DNA of 64,000 nt from Saccharomyces mikatae IFO 1815 (GCF_947241705.1 NC_079268.1:744001-808000), one strand, 5' to 3'. Positions 21,146-31,147 are shown, numbered from the stretch's first letter. The notes: generated by a model not told the origin, from the letters alone. Translations and numbers: made by a program.

Positions 21146-21378
21146 CCATCAATGATTATCCTTCTTTTAACAACTAAACATCCTAAGACAAAGTTCGAAA
21201 TGAAAATTATGTTCGTTTTAACGTCGACTTTTATCTTGAAATCTTGAAAAAAAAAATAGTTCCACGAGATCCGGGTGACAAGATCGATCAACAGGGTATA
21301 GGGTTGAATTATTTAATATAGGATACGGTCTTGCTCACAAAATTATGTTACGTCTATATAAAGTGTATATACATTAGT

Positions 21379-24300
21379 TTATCTTCTGAATGGAATTTCA
21401 CTACGACATAATGGGCATGTGTTGTTGCCCGATGACCTGAACCATTTGTAAAGACATGCTCCATGGAACCTATTCTTACAAGTAGGACATGTCTTCGAAG
21501 GCAGTTTTCTATCCACGGCATGTAGTATGGAATAGCATATAGCACATTCTTCGAATCCGGAAAATTGCAAGTGAACATTTTTAGTAAATAGCTCCAACGA
21601 ATCCAGAACAGATCCATTCATACCAGTGATCACATGTTGTGTGGACATGATCCATTGTTTCCATTTTTGCTCACTTATACCAACTCTAGAGACACCAGAG
21701 ACCTGAATATTTGTTAGAGGGTAGTTTTTTGGTAGCTTAAAAGAGATTTCTAACTTTTGTTCATCAATCAAATAACTTGCTTTCACTTCATTAGTGATAC
21801 TGTTTGATTTAATAGTCAATGCATCATCATTCGACGTCAGGCGGTCCATTTTTTTATTGATATCGTCGAATTCGTTTTTGATCAGTATTGGTGAGATGAA
21901 TTGTGAGACAAATTTTTCAATATCATTTTGTAAAGATCTATCCTTTATATTCAACCACCAAATGCTCGTCAAAGAACCAACATTATTGAAAAGTTGATAA
22001 AGTGTATGAGCCAACAGTTTTTTACATTCTTCAAATATATCTTCTTTGTAAGGAGAGAAATAATTTCCAATAATGTCATATCCTGATATCTCATTATAAT
22101 CAACCTGTTTCCAAAAGTCAGTATCTCGTAAATCTATTTGATCTGTAATGAAATCAAACACTTTATTGATCAAATCAGCTTCCTTTAACTGCTCTATAAA
22201 TAATTGTCTCATATTATAGGATGTATCTTTGAAATACATTAGTATCAAATGCCAATACCACAAGTATTTTATAAAAAACTTTTTATCCTCATATTCAAGA
22301 TATTCTTTTGGCACTTCATGGATGACTTTTTGTAACAACTCTAGAGGAAGTTTGAATTTGGAGTTTACATCATTATCTGAAGCATTATTAGAAGTATTAC
22401 CATCCTCATCTGATCCAATTTGTTTTTGAACCTTCAACTCATACTCAATTATAATATCTTGCTGTATTTTTACGACCAAAGGATCCAACAAAGTTATTAA
22501 TAGTCTTAATTGATTGATGTTACCATCAGCACTCTGGTCGTGTAAAACAACGTCGAATATTCTTGTATATTGCGGCTTTAAGTACTTAAGTTCCATGGTG
22601 GAAATGACTTTGTACAATTTCTGGTAGAAAAGTGTTGACACTTGGTTGTTTCTTTCTTTTTTGAAGTGTAAAAAGACCAATTCAATCAAACTTTCCTGGA
22701 TCTCATCGCTATATTCTGAAATTTCTTTACCATTTTTGGAAACGCTGAACAACAACGTATTATATAAGTCCAAGCAGGAAGAGCGCAGCTCCAATAAAAA
22801 TAAAGTATCATCAAGTTGACACATTGATAGAGAATCTGCCAATAATCTCTCTGAGAGTTCAAAAGCTGTTACACCCAAATCTCTAACGCCCTCAAACTTC
22901 ATCAACTTGGTAAAAAATTCAAGTAGTACCAACCTAACAGTGACAAAATCAGGCTCATAGGCAATATCACTATCCAACCATTTTAGCATTGAACGGAATA
23001 CCATGTTCAACCGCTGCGGAGCTATAGGAACAAAACTGTTATCTGCATCTGGGATATCCAACAAATTATTCAAAAGGACTAACGATTTGAACTCCCGATT
23101 GACAAGTTCCACTTCCCCAATTCCAATCAACTGAGCTGCAAGCAATGTTCTTAACTTGGTCATGGCATCTTTAGAGTTTCCTCTGTTAAATACTGAAAGC
23201 AGAATAGCACATGATAGGTAATCCTTGTCGGTGGATTCCTGTTTCTTTACAGTGTTAGTTACGTGACTTTCAACCAATGGTAATAAACCATTTAATTTCG
23301 CAGACGAGACCGTGTCACTGCTGTTTAACAAAACCTTATATATCACCCTTGAATAGTAAAAGAAGAAAACATAATTACCTTTTGCAGTGTCAACGGTAAA
23401 TAAACCATCTGTACTGTTAGTAGGATGAATGATGCTTTCAATAACTGCAGAAAAATCAAAATTGACCTCACCATATTTGAAAAGAGTGTATTTAAAATCA
23501 TAATAAAAATCAATTGGTTCTTCTGAAAAGCAATCGTAATCAGTCACTAGCTCGGACACTACTGTTATAAATACAACAATACGGTTATTGACGTACTCTG
23601 GTAGGTCTTTGAGCAACGAATCTAAGAACAGAGCATACCTAATTAACTTTTGCGTGTTTTTGAAGTCAATAGATTTATCTTCTTTAACGAACAAGTGCGT
23701 ATTAATACCTAAGACGCTCACCAAGGATGACCTATAATCAATCGACGGCATATACCTTTCGAAAATTTCGGCTGTGTCAATGGGAAAGAATATGAAAGAA
23801 GTACTATTGCAGTTATTAATTAACTCCACAGTGTGCTTGATATAGTTCTTTTTAGCTGCAGGAATAAAATGGTCCTGAGCATGATGCAAAATAACCCGAG
23901 CCAATTTATTAGCAATTGTAGAATTCTCTTTAGCCAACTGTAATAATGACCTGAATAGTTTTTCGTTGATTTCTTCTGGAATTTCATAAAGTGCATAAGA
24001 AAGAAAGTCAGTATTTAGCAACAGCATCGAAAAAATCTCTTTATCCAATTGAGGTAAATAAGTGCAAAAAAGTTCAAATTGATCATTGGCAATTGCACTT
24101 TGATAAAGTGTGGAAATAGTTTTTTGGTTCAAAAATTTACTCTTACCTTTGAATAATTTCCCGTTGTCGTCAAAGTTATAACTTTTCATGTAATCTTCAA
24201 TGTAAAACTCTAATTCGAGAGAATCTGATTTCAGCAGTTGTTGGTAAACATTATTGTTCAACTTATCCATTGTGTTTAAAATCAATGCCTTCGGAATATC

Positions 24301-26079
24301 AAGAGAAAAAGCAACAGTAAAAAAGTCTTCCAACGACATAATTGCATTTTTGTTCATTTCAAAAAAGATAGAATTTGAGTAAAGTGTAACGATAGCAGCA
24401 AAGTTTTCATACGTAGATTCTTGAACCAACGTTGTAGTTTCATATATAAATTTCTCTACTTTCTCATTTAGGAAAACCATCTTAGAATCAAAAAAATAAT
24501 TGAGGCCTTCACATACACCGTTGTATTTCCTGAAGACATTTGTAGGATCTTCTTCAATCAAGTGCACAAAAAAATCAAACAGAGAATTGATTGCAGATTC
24601 GTTATTAGGTGAAATTACTAATAGCGCGAAAAGATTCTTTTCGAAATTGACCTTTCTTTTTCTTGTCTCCTCATCTGATGTAAAGTAATCTTCAATTTTT
24701 TGCTCCCACTTATAGGCCGGAAAGACACCACAAAGAGTGTGATTCAATTCTGTGTGCTCAGTTAAAGATCTCCCGCTAGACAGAGTACTTAAAATCTCCA
24801 ATTCTACTGTTTCTTTTACTTTTTTTTCTGATGAATCCTCAGTAAACTTCAAGAAATTCACCCAAAACTCATTGAGAACCATAGGGCCATTTCTGCCAGA
24901 AATGCTCTTCTCATTCAATTTTTGAATTGATTTTTGCCAAATCGGAAGCCATTCAAGATCATAGTCAAGTAAACCGTGTCTTTTTGTTGATAAATACAAT
25001 GCCAATACACCTTTGAAAAATCCTGGTGTTGGTGAATTACATGACACAGACAAAAACCCGAGTAGTTTTTCTTTGGAAGATTTATCGTATGTCCAAATTT
25101 TCCCATCTTTATAATTATCTAGGGTGGTCAAAAGATTTAGTATTGGTGGGAGAATAGAGCGTACTTTTAAAATATTCTTTGATGAGACATGTGTCAGCGA
25201 TTTCAGTAATTTTTTAACCGCTATCTTTCTTATATCTTTGTGAGAGATCATGTAACCACTTGTATAAAGTACATCAATTAATTGAAGAACGGTTTCGTAA
25301 GTATTCGTACTTTGCCCATTTTTTAAATTCAGTAACTTCCAGATTGATTCATCAGAAAGAATTTCTTCAATACAGGAAGATTTACGTTCTGAGGTATCTT
25401 TATTATGAACAAAATATTTTATTAGCAGTACTACTGCACTTGCTATAACCCTATGGTATCTAAATTCAGATTCTTCTCTACTGAAATAACGTTCATCCGA
25501 AATGCTATCTTTATTTTCGTTTACAACAATTTCTTTTATTAAATCCAATAGTTGCTCTTGAAAGACAACCCATAAAGCATTGATCTTTGCCGGGTCTTTG
25601 TTAAAACATTCTGCTAATTCATTAAAACAAGGCTTAGCCACACTATAATCCAGTTCACACGTACCCAGAAGAATCAAGGGAATAAAATCCTTCAGAAATT
25701 TGGATATTTTCTTCTTGAGAGTTTTGACAAGCGTTATAGTAATTTGATGAGATTGTAGTCTGATAAACTTGTAATCACTGATTATTAGCTTAGGATATAT
25801 CTGTGACCAACAGAGAAGAAAAATGTCATCGAAAAAACATCCATTTTGGTCAAAGTCTTTCATCAGATTGGAAAGATCTGTCAAAGCTTTTTCTTTTGTC
25901 GTTTCATCTCTTTTCAAAAGAGATTTGAAAATAAGTTTCAACTCGTTCGAGTACAGAGAGTTTAAAAGACTTGGATCAGGTGAACCATCAAAGTAATTTA
26001 AGGATATTCTAACACCATTATGACCTAGCCCTAAATCTGTGTTATACTGTTGAAATGTGTTAATTCCACCAAATGACAT
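21379..26079 (-). CDS. RKR1: RING E3 ubiquitin ligase Rkr1/Ltn1 (Listerin)
   Basis: A 1566-residue protein (YMR247C), close to the 1562 residues of S. cerevisiae. Ltn1 is the E3 of the ribosome quality-control complex and ubiquitinates nascent chains stuck on 60S subunits. The N-terminus MSFGGINTFQQYNTDLGLGH is the conserved Listerin start, followed by HEAT/ARM-like helical sequence. The C-terminus is an RWD-like segment and a RING-CH-type domain (CAICYSILHAV, CPTCKNRFHGACLYKWF, NTCPLCRSEIP). The frame is open three codons upstream (an alternative M), but homology supports 26079. It is less conserved in the middle, as is usual for this protein. Confidence 0.96.
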   Translation of the reverse strand: MSFGGINTFQQYNTDLGLGHNGVRISLNYFDGSPDPSLLNSLYSNELKLIFKSLLKRDETTKEKALTDLSNLMKDFDQNGCFFDDIFLLCWSQIYPKLIISDYKFIRLQSHQITITLVKTLKKKISKFLKDFIPLILLGTCELDYSVAKPCFNELAECFNKDPAKINALWVVFQEQLLDLIKEIVVNENKDSISDERYFSREESEFRYHRVIASAVVLLIKYFVHNKDTSERKSSCIEEILSDESIWKLLNLKNGQSTNTYETVLQLIDVLYTSGYMISHKDIRKIAVKKLLKSLTHVSSKNILKVRSILPPILNLLTTLDNYKDGKIWTYDKSSKEKLLGFLSVSCNSPTPGFFKGVLALYLSTKRHGLLDYDLEWLPIWQKSIQKLNEKSISGRNGPMVLNEFWVNFLKFTEDSSEKKVKETVELEILSTLSSGRSLTEHTELNHTLCGVFPAYKWEQKIEDYFTSDEETRKRKVNFEKNLFALLVISPNNESAINSLFDFFVHLIEEDPTNVFRKYNGVCEGLNYFFDSKMVFLNEKVEKFIYETTTLVQESTYENFAAIVTLYSNSIFFEMNKNAIMSLEDFFTVAFSLDIPKALILNTMDKLNNNVYQQLLKSDSLELEFYIEDYMKSYNFDDNGKLFKGKSKFLNQKTISTLYQSAIANDQFELFCTYLPQLDKEIFSMLLLNTDFLSYALYEIPEEINEKLFRSLLQLAKENSTIANKLARVILHHAQDHFIPAAKKNYIKHTVELINNCNSTSFIFFPIDTAEIFERYMPSIDYRSSLVSVLGINTHLFVKEDKSIDFKNTQKLIRYALFLDSLLKDLPEYVNNRIVVFITVVSELVTDYDCFSEEPIDFYYDFKYTLFKYGEVNFDFSAVIESIIHPTNSTDGLFTVDTAKGNYVFFFYYSRVIYKVLLNSSDTVSSAKLNGLLPLVESHVTNTVKKQESTDKDYLSCAILLSVFNRGNSKDAMTKLRTLLAAQLIGIGEVELVNREFKSLVLLNNLLDIPDADNSFVPIAPQRLNMVFRSMLKWLDSDIAYEPDFVTVRLVLLEFFTKLMKFEGVRDLGVTAFELSERLLADSLSMCQLDDTLFLLELRSSCLDLYNTLLFSVSKNGKEISEYSDEIQESLIELVFLHFKKERNNQVSTLFYQKLYKVISTMELKYLKPQYTRIFDVVLHDQSADGNINQLRLLITLLDPLVVKIQQDIIIEYELKVQKQIGSDEDGNTSNNASDNDVNSKFKLPLELLQKVIHEVPKEYLEYEDKKFFIKYLWYWHLILMYFKDTSYNMRQLFIEQLKEADLINKVFDFITDQIDLRDTDFWKQVDYNEISGYDIIGNYFSPYKEDIFEECKKLLAHTLYQLFNNVGSLTSIWWLNIKDRSLQNDIEKFVSQFISPILIKNEFDDINKKMDRLTSNDDALTIKSNSITNEVKASYLIDEQKLEISFKLPKNYPLTNIQVSGVSRVGISEQKWKQWIMSTQHVITGMNGSVLDSLELFTKNVHLQFSGFEECAICYSILHAVDRKLPSKTCPTCKNRFHGACLYKWFRSSGNNTCPLCRSEIPFRR

Positions 26080-26429
26080 TAAGAACAAGTTGTTTCCTTC
26101 TTATTCACTATTTGAAAGGGTTTTGACCTATCAGGATACAATTTTTAGTATATTATACGCTAAGAGAGTTCAAGTCAAGTTGAAGTATTTGAATTTTTTC
26201 TATGACGTTTTTATTTTTTTTCGCTTCATCAGAATTTTTCATTTTCCCTGCTGTGGCAACAATTCTGAGTAAATTTGAATAGCGCAACTCCTAATCTTCA
26301 ATAACAGGAGTTATAACCAAGCAAGCAGGTTTGAAGTAGAAAAAATCATGAAAGGATCACGGCCCTTGGATTTTAATATTCTAACTGGAACTTAAAAACA
26401 ACAGTATATTTGCCAAAACAATTAAAAAA
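26080..26429. promoter_or_regulatory. RKR1 promoter region
   Basis: About 350 bases between RKR1 and tRNA-Ala. A/T-rich with no gene seen. The last six bases are the Pol III terminator of the tRNA. Confidence 0.5.
26424..26429 (-). terminator. Pol III terminator of tRNA-Ala
   Basis: Six T in a row on the minus strand, directly after the discriminator base of tRNA-Ala. Confidence 0.85.
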
Positions 26430-26502
26430 TGGACGAGTCCGGAATCGAACCGGAGACCTCTCCCATGCTAAGGGAGCGCGCTACCGACTACGCCACACGC
26501 CC
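26430..26502 (-). tRNA. tA(AGC): tRNA-Ala (anticodon AGC)
   Basis: A 73-nt intronless cloverleaf on the minus strand, starting GGGCGTGTGGCGTAGTCGGT and ending GACTCGTCCA. The anticodon arm is CTCCCTTAGCATGGGAG with anticodon AGC, read as inosine at the wobble base. The T arm GGTTCGATTCC forms the B box. It looks identical to the S. cerevisiae gene as I remember it. A run of six T on the minus strand follows. The upstream side (26503 onwards) is a landing zone for Ty elements. Confidence 0.96.
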
Positions 26503-26508
26503 GTCTAT

Positions 26509-26617
26509 TGTTGAGGACATCTATTCTCAGAATGCACTACATCATCTTAAACTCCAATGAAACACTTATGATACAACCTTATTACAAAGCGAATGAATTG
26601 AGCAATATTAGTGAGAT
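26509..26617 (+). mobile_element. Sigma LTR (Ty3), tRNA-proximal part
   Basis: A diverged, broken sigma LTR portion starting TGTTGAGG six bases upstream of tRNA-Ala. It aligns with the sigma LTR at 5548-5728, sharing blocks such as TACATCAT, GAAACAC and ATGATACAACCTTAT in slightly changed form. It is interrupted by the delta cluster at 26618-27355; its other end resumes at 27356. It is the oldest insertion of the cluster. Confidence 0.75.
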
Positions 26618-26696
26618 TGTTGTAATATAAATCAACTATCATCTACTAACTAGTAGTCATATTACTAGTATATTATCATATACGGTGTTAGAAGAT
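26618..26696 (+). mobile_element. Delta LTR fragment, inverted duplicate of the neighbouring delta
   Basis: The first 79 bases of a delta (Ty1/Ty2) LTR, beginning TGTTGTAATATAAATCAACT. By eye it is identical to the reverse complement of 27002-27080, the outer end of the complete delta LTR. It joins the older delta LTR directly at 26697. Confidence 0.9.
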
Positions 26697-27355
26697 AGTG
26701 GAGTTTGATGTAATTGTTGGGATTCCATTTTTTATAAGGCAATAATATTGAGATAATAGTGGAGTTTGATGTACTTTTTGGGATTCCATTTTTTATAAGG
26801 CAATAATATTAAGTATGTAGATATACTAGAAGTTCTCCTCAGGGATTTAGGAATCCATAAAAGGGAATCTGCAATTCTACACAATTCTATAAACATTATT
26901 ATCATCGTTTTATATGTTCTTATTCATTGATCCTATTACATTATCAATCCTTGCGTTTCAGCTTCCACTAGTTTAGATGACTATATCTCATCATTTGCGT
27001 CATCTTCTAACACCGTATATGATAATATACTAGTAATATGACTACTAGTTAGTAGATGATAGTTGATTTATATTACAACAAATATTAGGTATGTAGATAT
27101 ACTAGAAGTTCTCCTCGAGGATATAGGAATCCAATAAATGGAACCCGTAATTCTACATAATTTTGTATATGCTTTTATTGTCATTTTATATGTTGTCAGT
27201 CATTATCCTATTACATTACCAATCCTTGCATTTCAGCTTCCACTAACTTCGATGAAAGCTTCTCATAACTTATGTCATCTTCTAACACCGTATATGATAA
27301 TGTACTAGTAGTATGACTACTAGTTGATAGACGATAGTTGATTTTCATTCCAACA
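26697..27355 (-). mobile_element. Older delta LTR split by a younger delta insertion
   Basis: A minus-oriented delta LTR lying in two pieces, 26697-26748 and 27086-27355 (ending CATTCCAACA). The split is exactly at the complete delta LTR 26749-27080. The two pieces together cover nearly a whole LTR. It is more diverged than the LTR inserted into it, so is older. Confidence 0.85.
26749..27080 (-). mobile_element. Complete solo delta LTR (Ty1/Ty2) with target duplication
   Basis: A 332-base solo LTR, the usual delta length, with the expected ends (TGTTG at the outer start and TATCTCA at its end when read on the minus strand). It is flanked by the 5-base direct repeat AATAT (26744-26748 and 27081-27085), the copy number and size expected for Ty integrase. 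Solo LTRs arise by recombination between the two LTRs of a full element. It is the youngest insertion of the cluster. Confidence 0.93.
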
Positions 27356-27451
27356 AAATTTGTAATACGTTTTGACAACAAGTTACTACCCTTAAATCTT
27401 ATGCTTGGTTTGTCAAGATACCCTGTTACTATTAGAGCCTTTGGTGCAACA
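27356..27451 (+). mobile_element. Sigma LTR (Ty3), distal part
   Basis: The other end of the sigma LTR begun at 26509. It contains GTTTTGACAACAAGTTACTA and TTTGTCAAGATACC, both sigma landmarks, and ends GGTGCAACA. Broken and diverged; the middle of the LTR is not seen. Confidence 0.75.
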
Positions 27452-27920
27452 AGGCGTGTTTTGGTGCGGCACTACTGACTCTTGTATAAATAAATACACT
27501 AACACATAATGTTCAACCGTAACATTTACAAAACAAGGGGTAATCTGTTTGTATAATTATAAAGAGTAAAAGCAATATATCCTTTGAATTCTATAAGACA
27601 GATATATAAAATGCACGCCTGTCTTGAAAGATGACAATCATAGATTATTAAAAATGGATTAATAATGTATTACTTTTATATCATTTTTTTCACCCTTAAT
27701 AGCAAGGTTGTATTTTATAAGGAAAAGGGAGTTCCGGTGGGGCACGTACCAGAAAAAGGGGATTAAACAAAGTGATGCAACCATACACGCATATATAGGA
27801 GAACATAAAAGACAGTTTAATTGTGATTTGCTTTCACAACCCTTCCTTCTCATAATGCCTAAAGACCCTGAGAGATAATCTAGTACCATTTTCAATTCAA
27901 ACTGAACACCACAAGTAATA
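27452..27920. promoter_or_regulatory. GAD1 promoter region
   Basis: About 470 bases upstream of GAD1. It has one AGGGG stress element (27757-27761) and a TATATA near 27790. GAD1 is induced by oxidative and general stress, so a Msn2/Msn4 site is plausible, though a single five-base match is weak evidence. Confidence 0.45.
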
Positions 27921-29678
27921 ATGCTACACAGACACAGTTCCAAGCAAAAGAACTTCGAGAGTATTGCAGGCAAAGTTGTCCACGACCTTGCAGGTTTGCA
28001 ATTGCTTTCGAATAACGTTCGAAAGTCAGCCATCCAAAGCGATCATCATGGAACGACCAAACTGAGGGATAATGGGCCTCAGGGCATGGCAAGTAAATAT
28101 TCCGTTCCCAAGAAAGGACTACCTGCTGATTTGTCCTACCAACTAATTCATAATGAATTAACGCTTGATGGTAATCCGCACTTGAACCTTGCTAGTTTTG
28201 TAAACACTTTTACGACTGATCAGGCAAGAAAATTGATTGACGAAAACTTGACTAAGAATTTAGCTGATAATGATGAATATCCGCAATTAATTGAGCTGAC
28301 CCAACGTTGCATTTCTATGCTAGCTCAATTGTGGCACGCAAATCCTGAAGAAGAACCTATTGGTTGTGCTACTACAGGTTCCAGTGAGGCAATCATGCTG
28401 GGGGGGCTTGCCATGAAAAAAAGATGGGAACACAGGATGAAGGATGCTGGTAAAGACGTTTCCAAACCAAACATTATAATGTCTTCTGCGTGCCAAGTTG
28501 CATTGGAGAAGTTCACAAGATATTTTGAGGTGGAATGCAGATTGATTCCGGTTTCGCACAAGAGCCATCATATGCTTGATCCAGACTCATTATGGGACTA
28601 TGTCGATGAGAACACTATCGGCTGTTTTGTAATTTTGGGAACCACCTACACAGGCCATTTGGAAAATGTAGAAAAAGTTGCTGATGTATTATCTCAAATT
28701 GAGGCCAAGCATCCTTACTGGAGCAATATTGATATTCCAATTCATGCAGATGGAGCTTCTGGCGGGTTTATTATTCCATTCGGTTTTGAAAAAGAACACA
28801 TGAAAGCCTATGGTTTGGAACGTTGGGGGTTTAATCATCCACGTGTGGTTAGTATGAACACCAGTGGTCATAAATTTGGACTAACCACTCCCGGTTTAGG
28901 TTGGGTACTATGGAGAGATGAATCCTTATTGGCTGACGAATTGAAATTCAAACTAAAGTATCTTGGCGGCGTAGAGGAAACTTTCGGTTTGAATTTTTCA
29001 AGACCAGGATTCCAAGTGGTCCATCAATATTTCAACTTCGTTTCTCTTGGCCATTCGGGATACAGGACACAGTTCCAAAATTCTTTATTTGTCGCAAGAG
29101 CATTTTCTTTCGAACTGTTAAATTCGTCCAAATTGCCTGGATGTTTCGAAATAGTCAGCAGTATTCACGAAAGAATTGAGGATGATTCCACACCAGAATC
29201 TGTTAAAGACTACTGTGAGCATCCGCAAGCATACAAGCCAGGTGTGCCGCTGGTGGCTTTTAAGCTATCCAAGAAGTTTCATGAAGAATATCCAGAAGTG
29301 CCACAAGCAATTCTATCCTCCTTGTTGAGAGGCAGAGGCTGGATAATACCAAATTATCCATTGCCAAAGGCTACAGATGGGTCTGATGAAAAGGAAGTGT
29401 TGAGGGTGGTTTTCAGATCAGAGATGAAGTTAGATTTAGCACAGCTGCTAATTGTTGACATCGAGAACATCTTGACAAAATTGATTCATAGTTATGAAAA
29501 GGTCTGCCATCATATTGGACTTGCCTCTGAGCAAACTCCAGAGCGCAAGAGCTCCTTTATTTACGAGATGTTGTTGGCATTGGCGTCTCCACAAGAGGAC
29601 ATTCCAAGTCCGGAGGAAACCGAGAGAAAAAATAAGCTAAGGGAAAGAACAACAAGAAACTACAGAGGTACATGTTGA
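27921..29678 (+). CDS. GAD1: Glutamate decarboxylase Gad1
   Basis: A 585-residue PLP-dependent enzyme (YMR250W), identical in length to S. cerevisiae Gad1. It converts glutamate to GABA, the first step of the GABA shunt, and supports oxidative-stress tolerance. The group II decarboxylase fold is clear: CATTGSSEAIMLGGLAMKKR, the HADGASGGFI motif binding the cofactor, and the PLP-lysine motif MNTSGHKFGLT with Lys318. C-terminal residues after about 540 form the variable tail, ending NYRGTC. It lies immediately downstream of the LTR cluster. Confidence 0.97.
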   Translation: MLHRHSSKQKNFESIAGKVVHDLAGLQLLSNNVRKSAIQSDHHGTTKLRDNGPQGMASKYSVPKKGLPADLSYQLIHNELTLDGNPHLNLASFVNTFTTDQARKLIDENLTKNLADNDEYPQLIELTQRCISMLAQLWHANPEEEPIGCATTGSSEAIMLGGLAMKKRWEHRMKDAGKDVSKPNIIMSSACQVALEKFTRYFEVECRLIPVSHKSHHMLDPDSLWDYVDENTIGCFVILGTTYTGHLENVEKVADVLSQIEAKHPYWSNIDIPIHADGASGGFIIPFGFEKEHMKAYGLERWGFNHPRVVSMNTSGHKFGLTTPGLGWVLWRDESLLADELKFKLKYLGGVEETFGLNFSRPGFQVVHQYFNFVSLGHSGYRTQFQNSLFVARAFSFELLNSSKLPGCFEIVSSIHERIEDDSTPESVKDYCEHPQAYKPGVPLVAFKLSKKFHEEYPEVPQAILSSLLRGRGWIIPNYPLPKATDGSDEKEVLRVVFRSEMKLDLAQLLIVDIENILTKLIHSYEKVCHHIGLASEQTPERKSSFIYEMLLALASPQEDIPSPEETERKNKLRERTTRNYRGTC

Positions 29679-30046
29679 GCTGGCGACATCGCCCGAAATT
29701 TTTCTCTTATATGCGTGTATTGATTTCTTTTTTTATGCAGTAATGCTATTTGGATATGTTGCTTAGGAAGGCACGGGACGGGCTGTCTATTTTCCTTTAT
29801 TATGGTGTTTTTACCCTTTTTTTAGGCCCTTTATTGTCGGCAAGAGAATTTAAGGGACGATGGCCAAAGGGACGAGGAGGAGTCCAACTTTGACGAAGAT
29901 AAATGGGTTATGTATAAAGGTATATAAATATGTAATATGGAAACTGTGATAGTACTCACTTATAGCGCTTCGAAAAGTTCTTTTTTTTTTGTTTGTTTTT
30001 TCTATTTCTTCCTTTTTCTGCCTCTCGTGCGAACAATGACAGAAAA
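29679..30046. promoter_or_regulatory. GAD1-GTO3 intergenic region
   Basis: About 370 bases, with the GAD1 terminator region and the GTO3 promoter. It has a T run near 29984-30000 and an out-of-frame ATG at 30036 just before GTO3. Confidence 0.5.
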
Positions 30047-31147
30047 ATGTCAGGTAAATCAATCAGCAATAGGAAAGATGAGTTCAAAAGACAGCCATCG
30101 TCATTCAGAGAAATCATCTCTGTAGATCACCCGGTATATAAGCCTGCCAAAGGGAGATATTGGTTGTACGTGGCACTATCATGTCCGTGGGCACAAAGAA
30201 CCTTAATCACCAGAGCCCTAAAGGGACTGGCACCTGTGATTGGGTGCAGTGTAGTGCATTGGCATTTGGATGACAAAGGTTGGCGCTTTCTTCAAGCGCC
30301 AAACGGAGAAACAAACGAAAGGCACTGGTTTAACATTGCAGGCGGTATCATCTCAGCAACTGCAAGTAGCAGCACTCCAGTGGCCGGTGTAGACAATAAC
30401 GCGCATCGTCTATTGATCGACGGAACGAATGAACCGCATTACGGGTACAAGAGACTGAGCGAACTGTATATAAGAGCAGAATCTAACTACAATGGGAGAG
30501 TTACGGTGCCTATCCTCTGGGACTTGAAAACGTGCACGATAGTAAATAACGAAAGCAGCGATATCATCAGAATAATGAACTCGTCTGCGTTTGACGAGTT
30601 TGTTAGCGAACAACATCACCAGATAGACCTGGTGCCTTTACATCTAGAGGCCCAAATCGCGAAGTTCAATTCTTGGGTGTACGATGGAATTAACAATGGT
30701 GTATACAAGGTCGGTTTTGCAAAGAGCGCAGAAGTTTACGAGAGTGAAGTGACCACCCTTTTTCAAAATCTTGACAGACTAGAAAATCATCTGGAAGAAA
30801 AATACACAAAATTAGAAGCGGAGTACGGCAAGAACAATAAGAACAAGATATTGGCTCGTTTCTTTGCTATTGGTGATACTCTGACTGAGGCAGATGTGAG
30901 GCTTTACCCGACAATAATAAGATTCGACCTGGTATACCACCAGCACTTTAAGTGCAACCTCGGCACAATCAGAGATGATTATCCCTATATCTACACGTGG
31001 CTACGAAGTATATACTGGTGCTACGGACCATTCCAGCACACAACAGACTTCAATCATATAAAACTCGGATATACGCGCTCGCAGCCTCGGATCAATTTGC
31101 TCGGGATCACCCCACTGGGGCCCAAGCCTGATATCCAACCTCTATAA
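30047..31147 (+). CDS. GTO3: Omega-class glutathione transferase Gto3
   Basis: A 366-residue cytosolic omega-class glutathione transferase (YMR251W), the same length as in S. cerevisiae. It has the ECM4/GTO family layout: the thioredoxin-like N-terminal domain with the catalytic cysteine in LSCPWAQRTL (about residue 46), the cis-Pro region VPILWDLKTCTIVNNES, and the helical C-terminal domain with GDTLTEADVRLYPTIIRFD. The start gives MSGKSISNRKDEFKRQ, matching the known N-terminus. Another ATG lies 11 bases upstream in a different frame and overlaps this start. Confidence 0.93.
   Translation: MSGKSISNRKDEFKRQPSSFREIISVDHPVYKPAKGRYWLYVALSCPWAQRTLITRALKGLAPVIGCSVVHWHLDDKGWRFLQAPNGETNERHWFNIAGGIISATASSSTPVAGVDNNAHRLLIDGTNEPHYGYKRLSELYIRAESNYNGRVTVPILWDLKTCTIVNNESSDIIRIMNSSAFDEFVSEQHHQIDLVPLHLEAQIAKFNSWVYDGINNGVYKVGFAKSAEVYESEVTTLFQNLDRLENHLEEKYTKLEAEYGKNNKNKILARFFAIGDTLTEADVRLYPTIIRFDLVYHQHFKCNLGTIRDDYPYIYTWLRSIYWCYGPFQHTTDFNHIKLGYTRSQPRINLLGITPLGPKPDIQPL

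Noticed and set aside
27659-28092. Minus-strand frames at the GAD1 start
   Set aside because: They overlap the GAD1 promoter and coding region; GAD1 is unmistakable and no independent evidence supports them.
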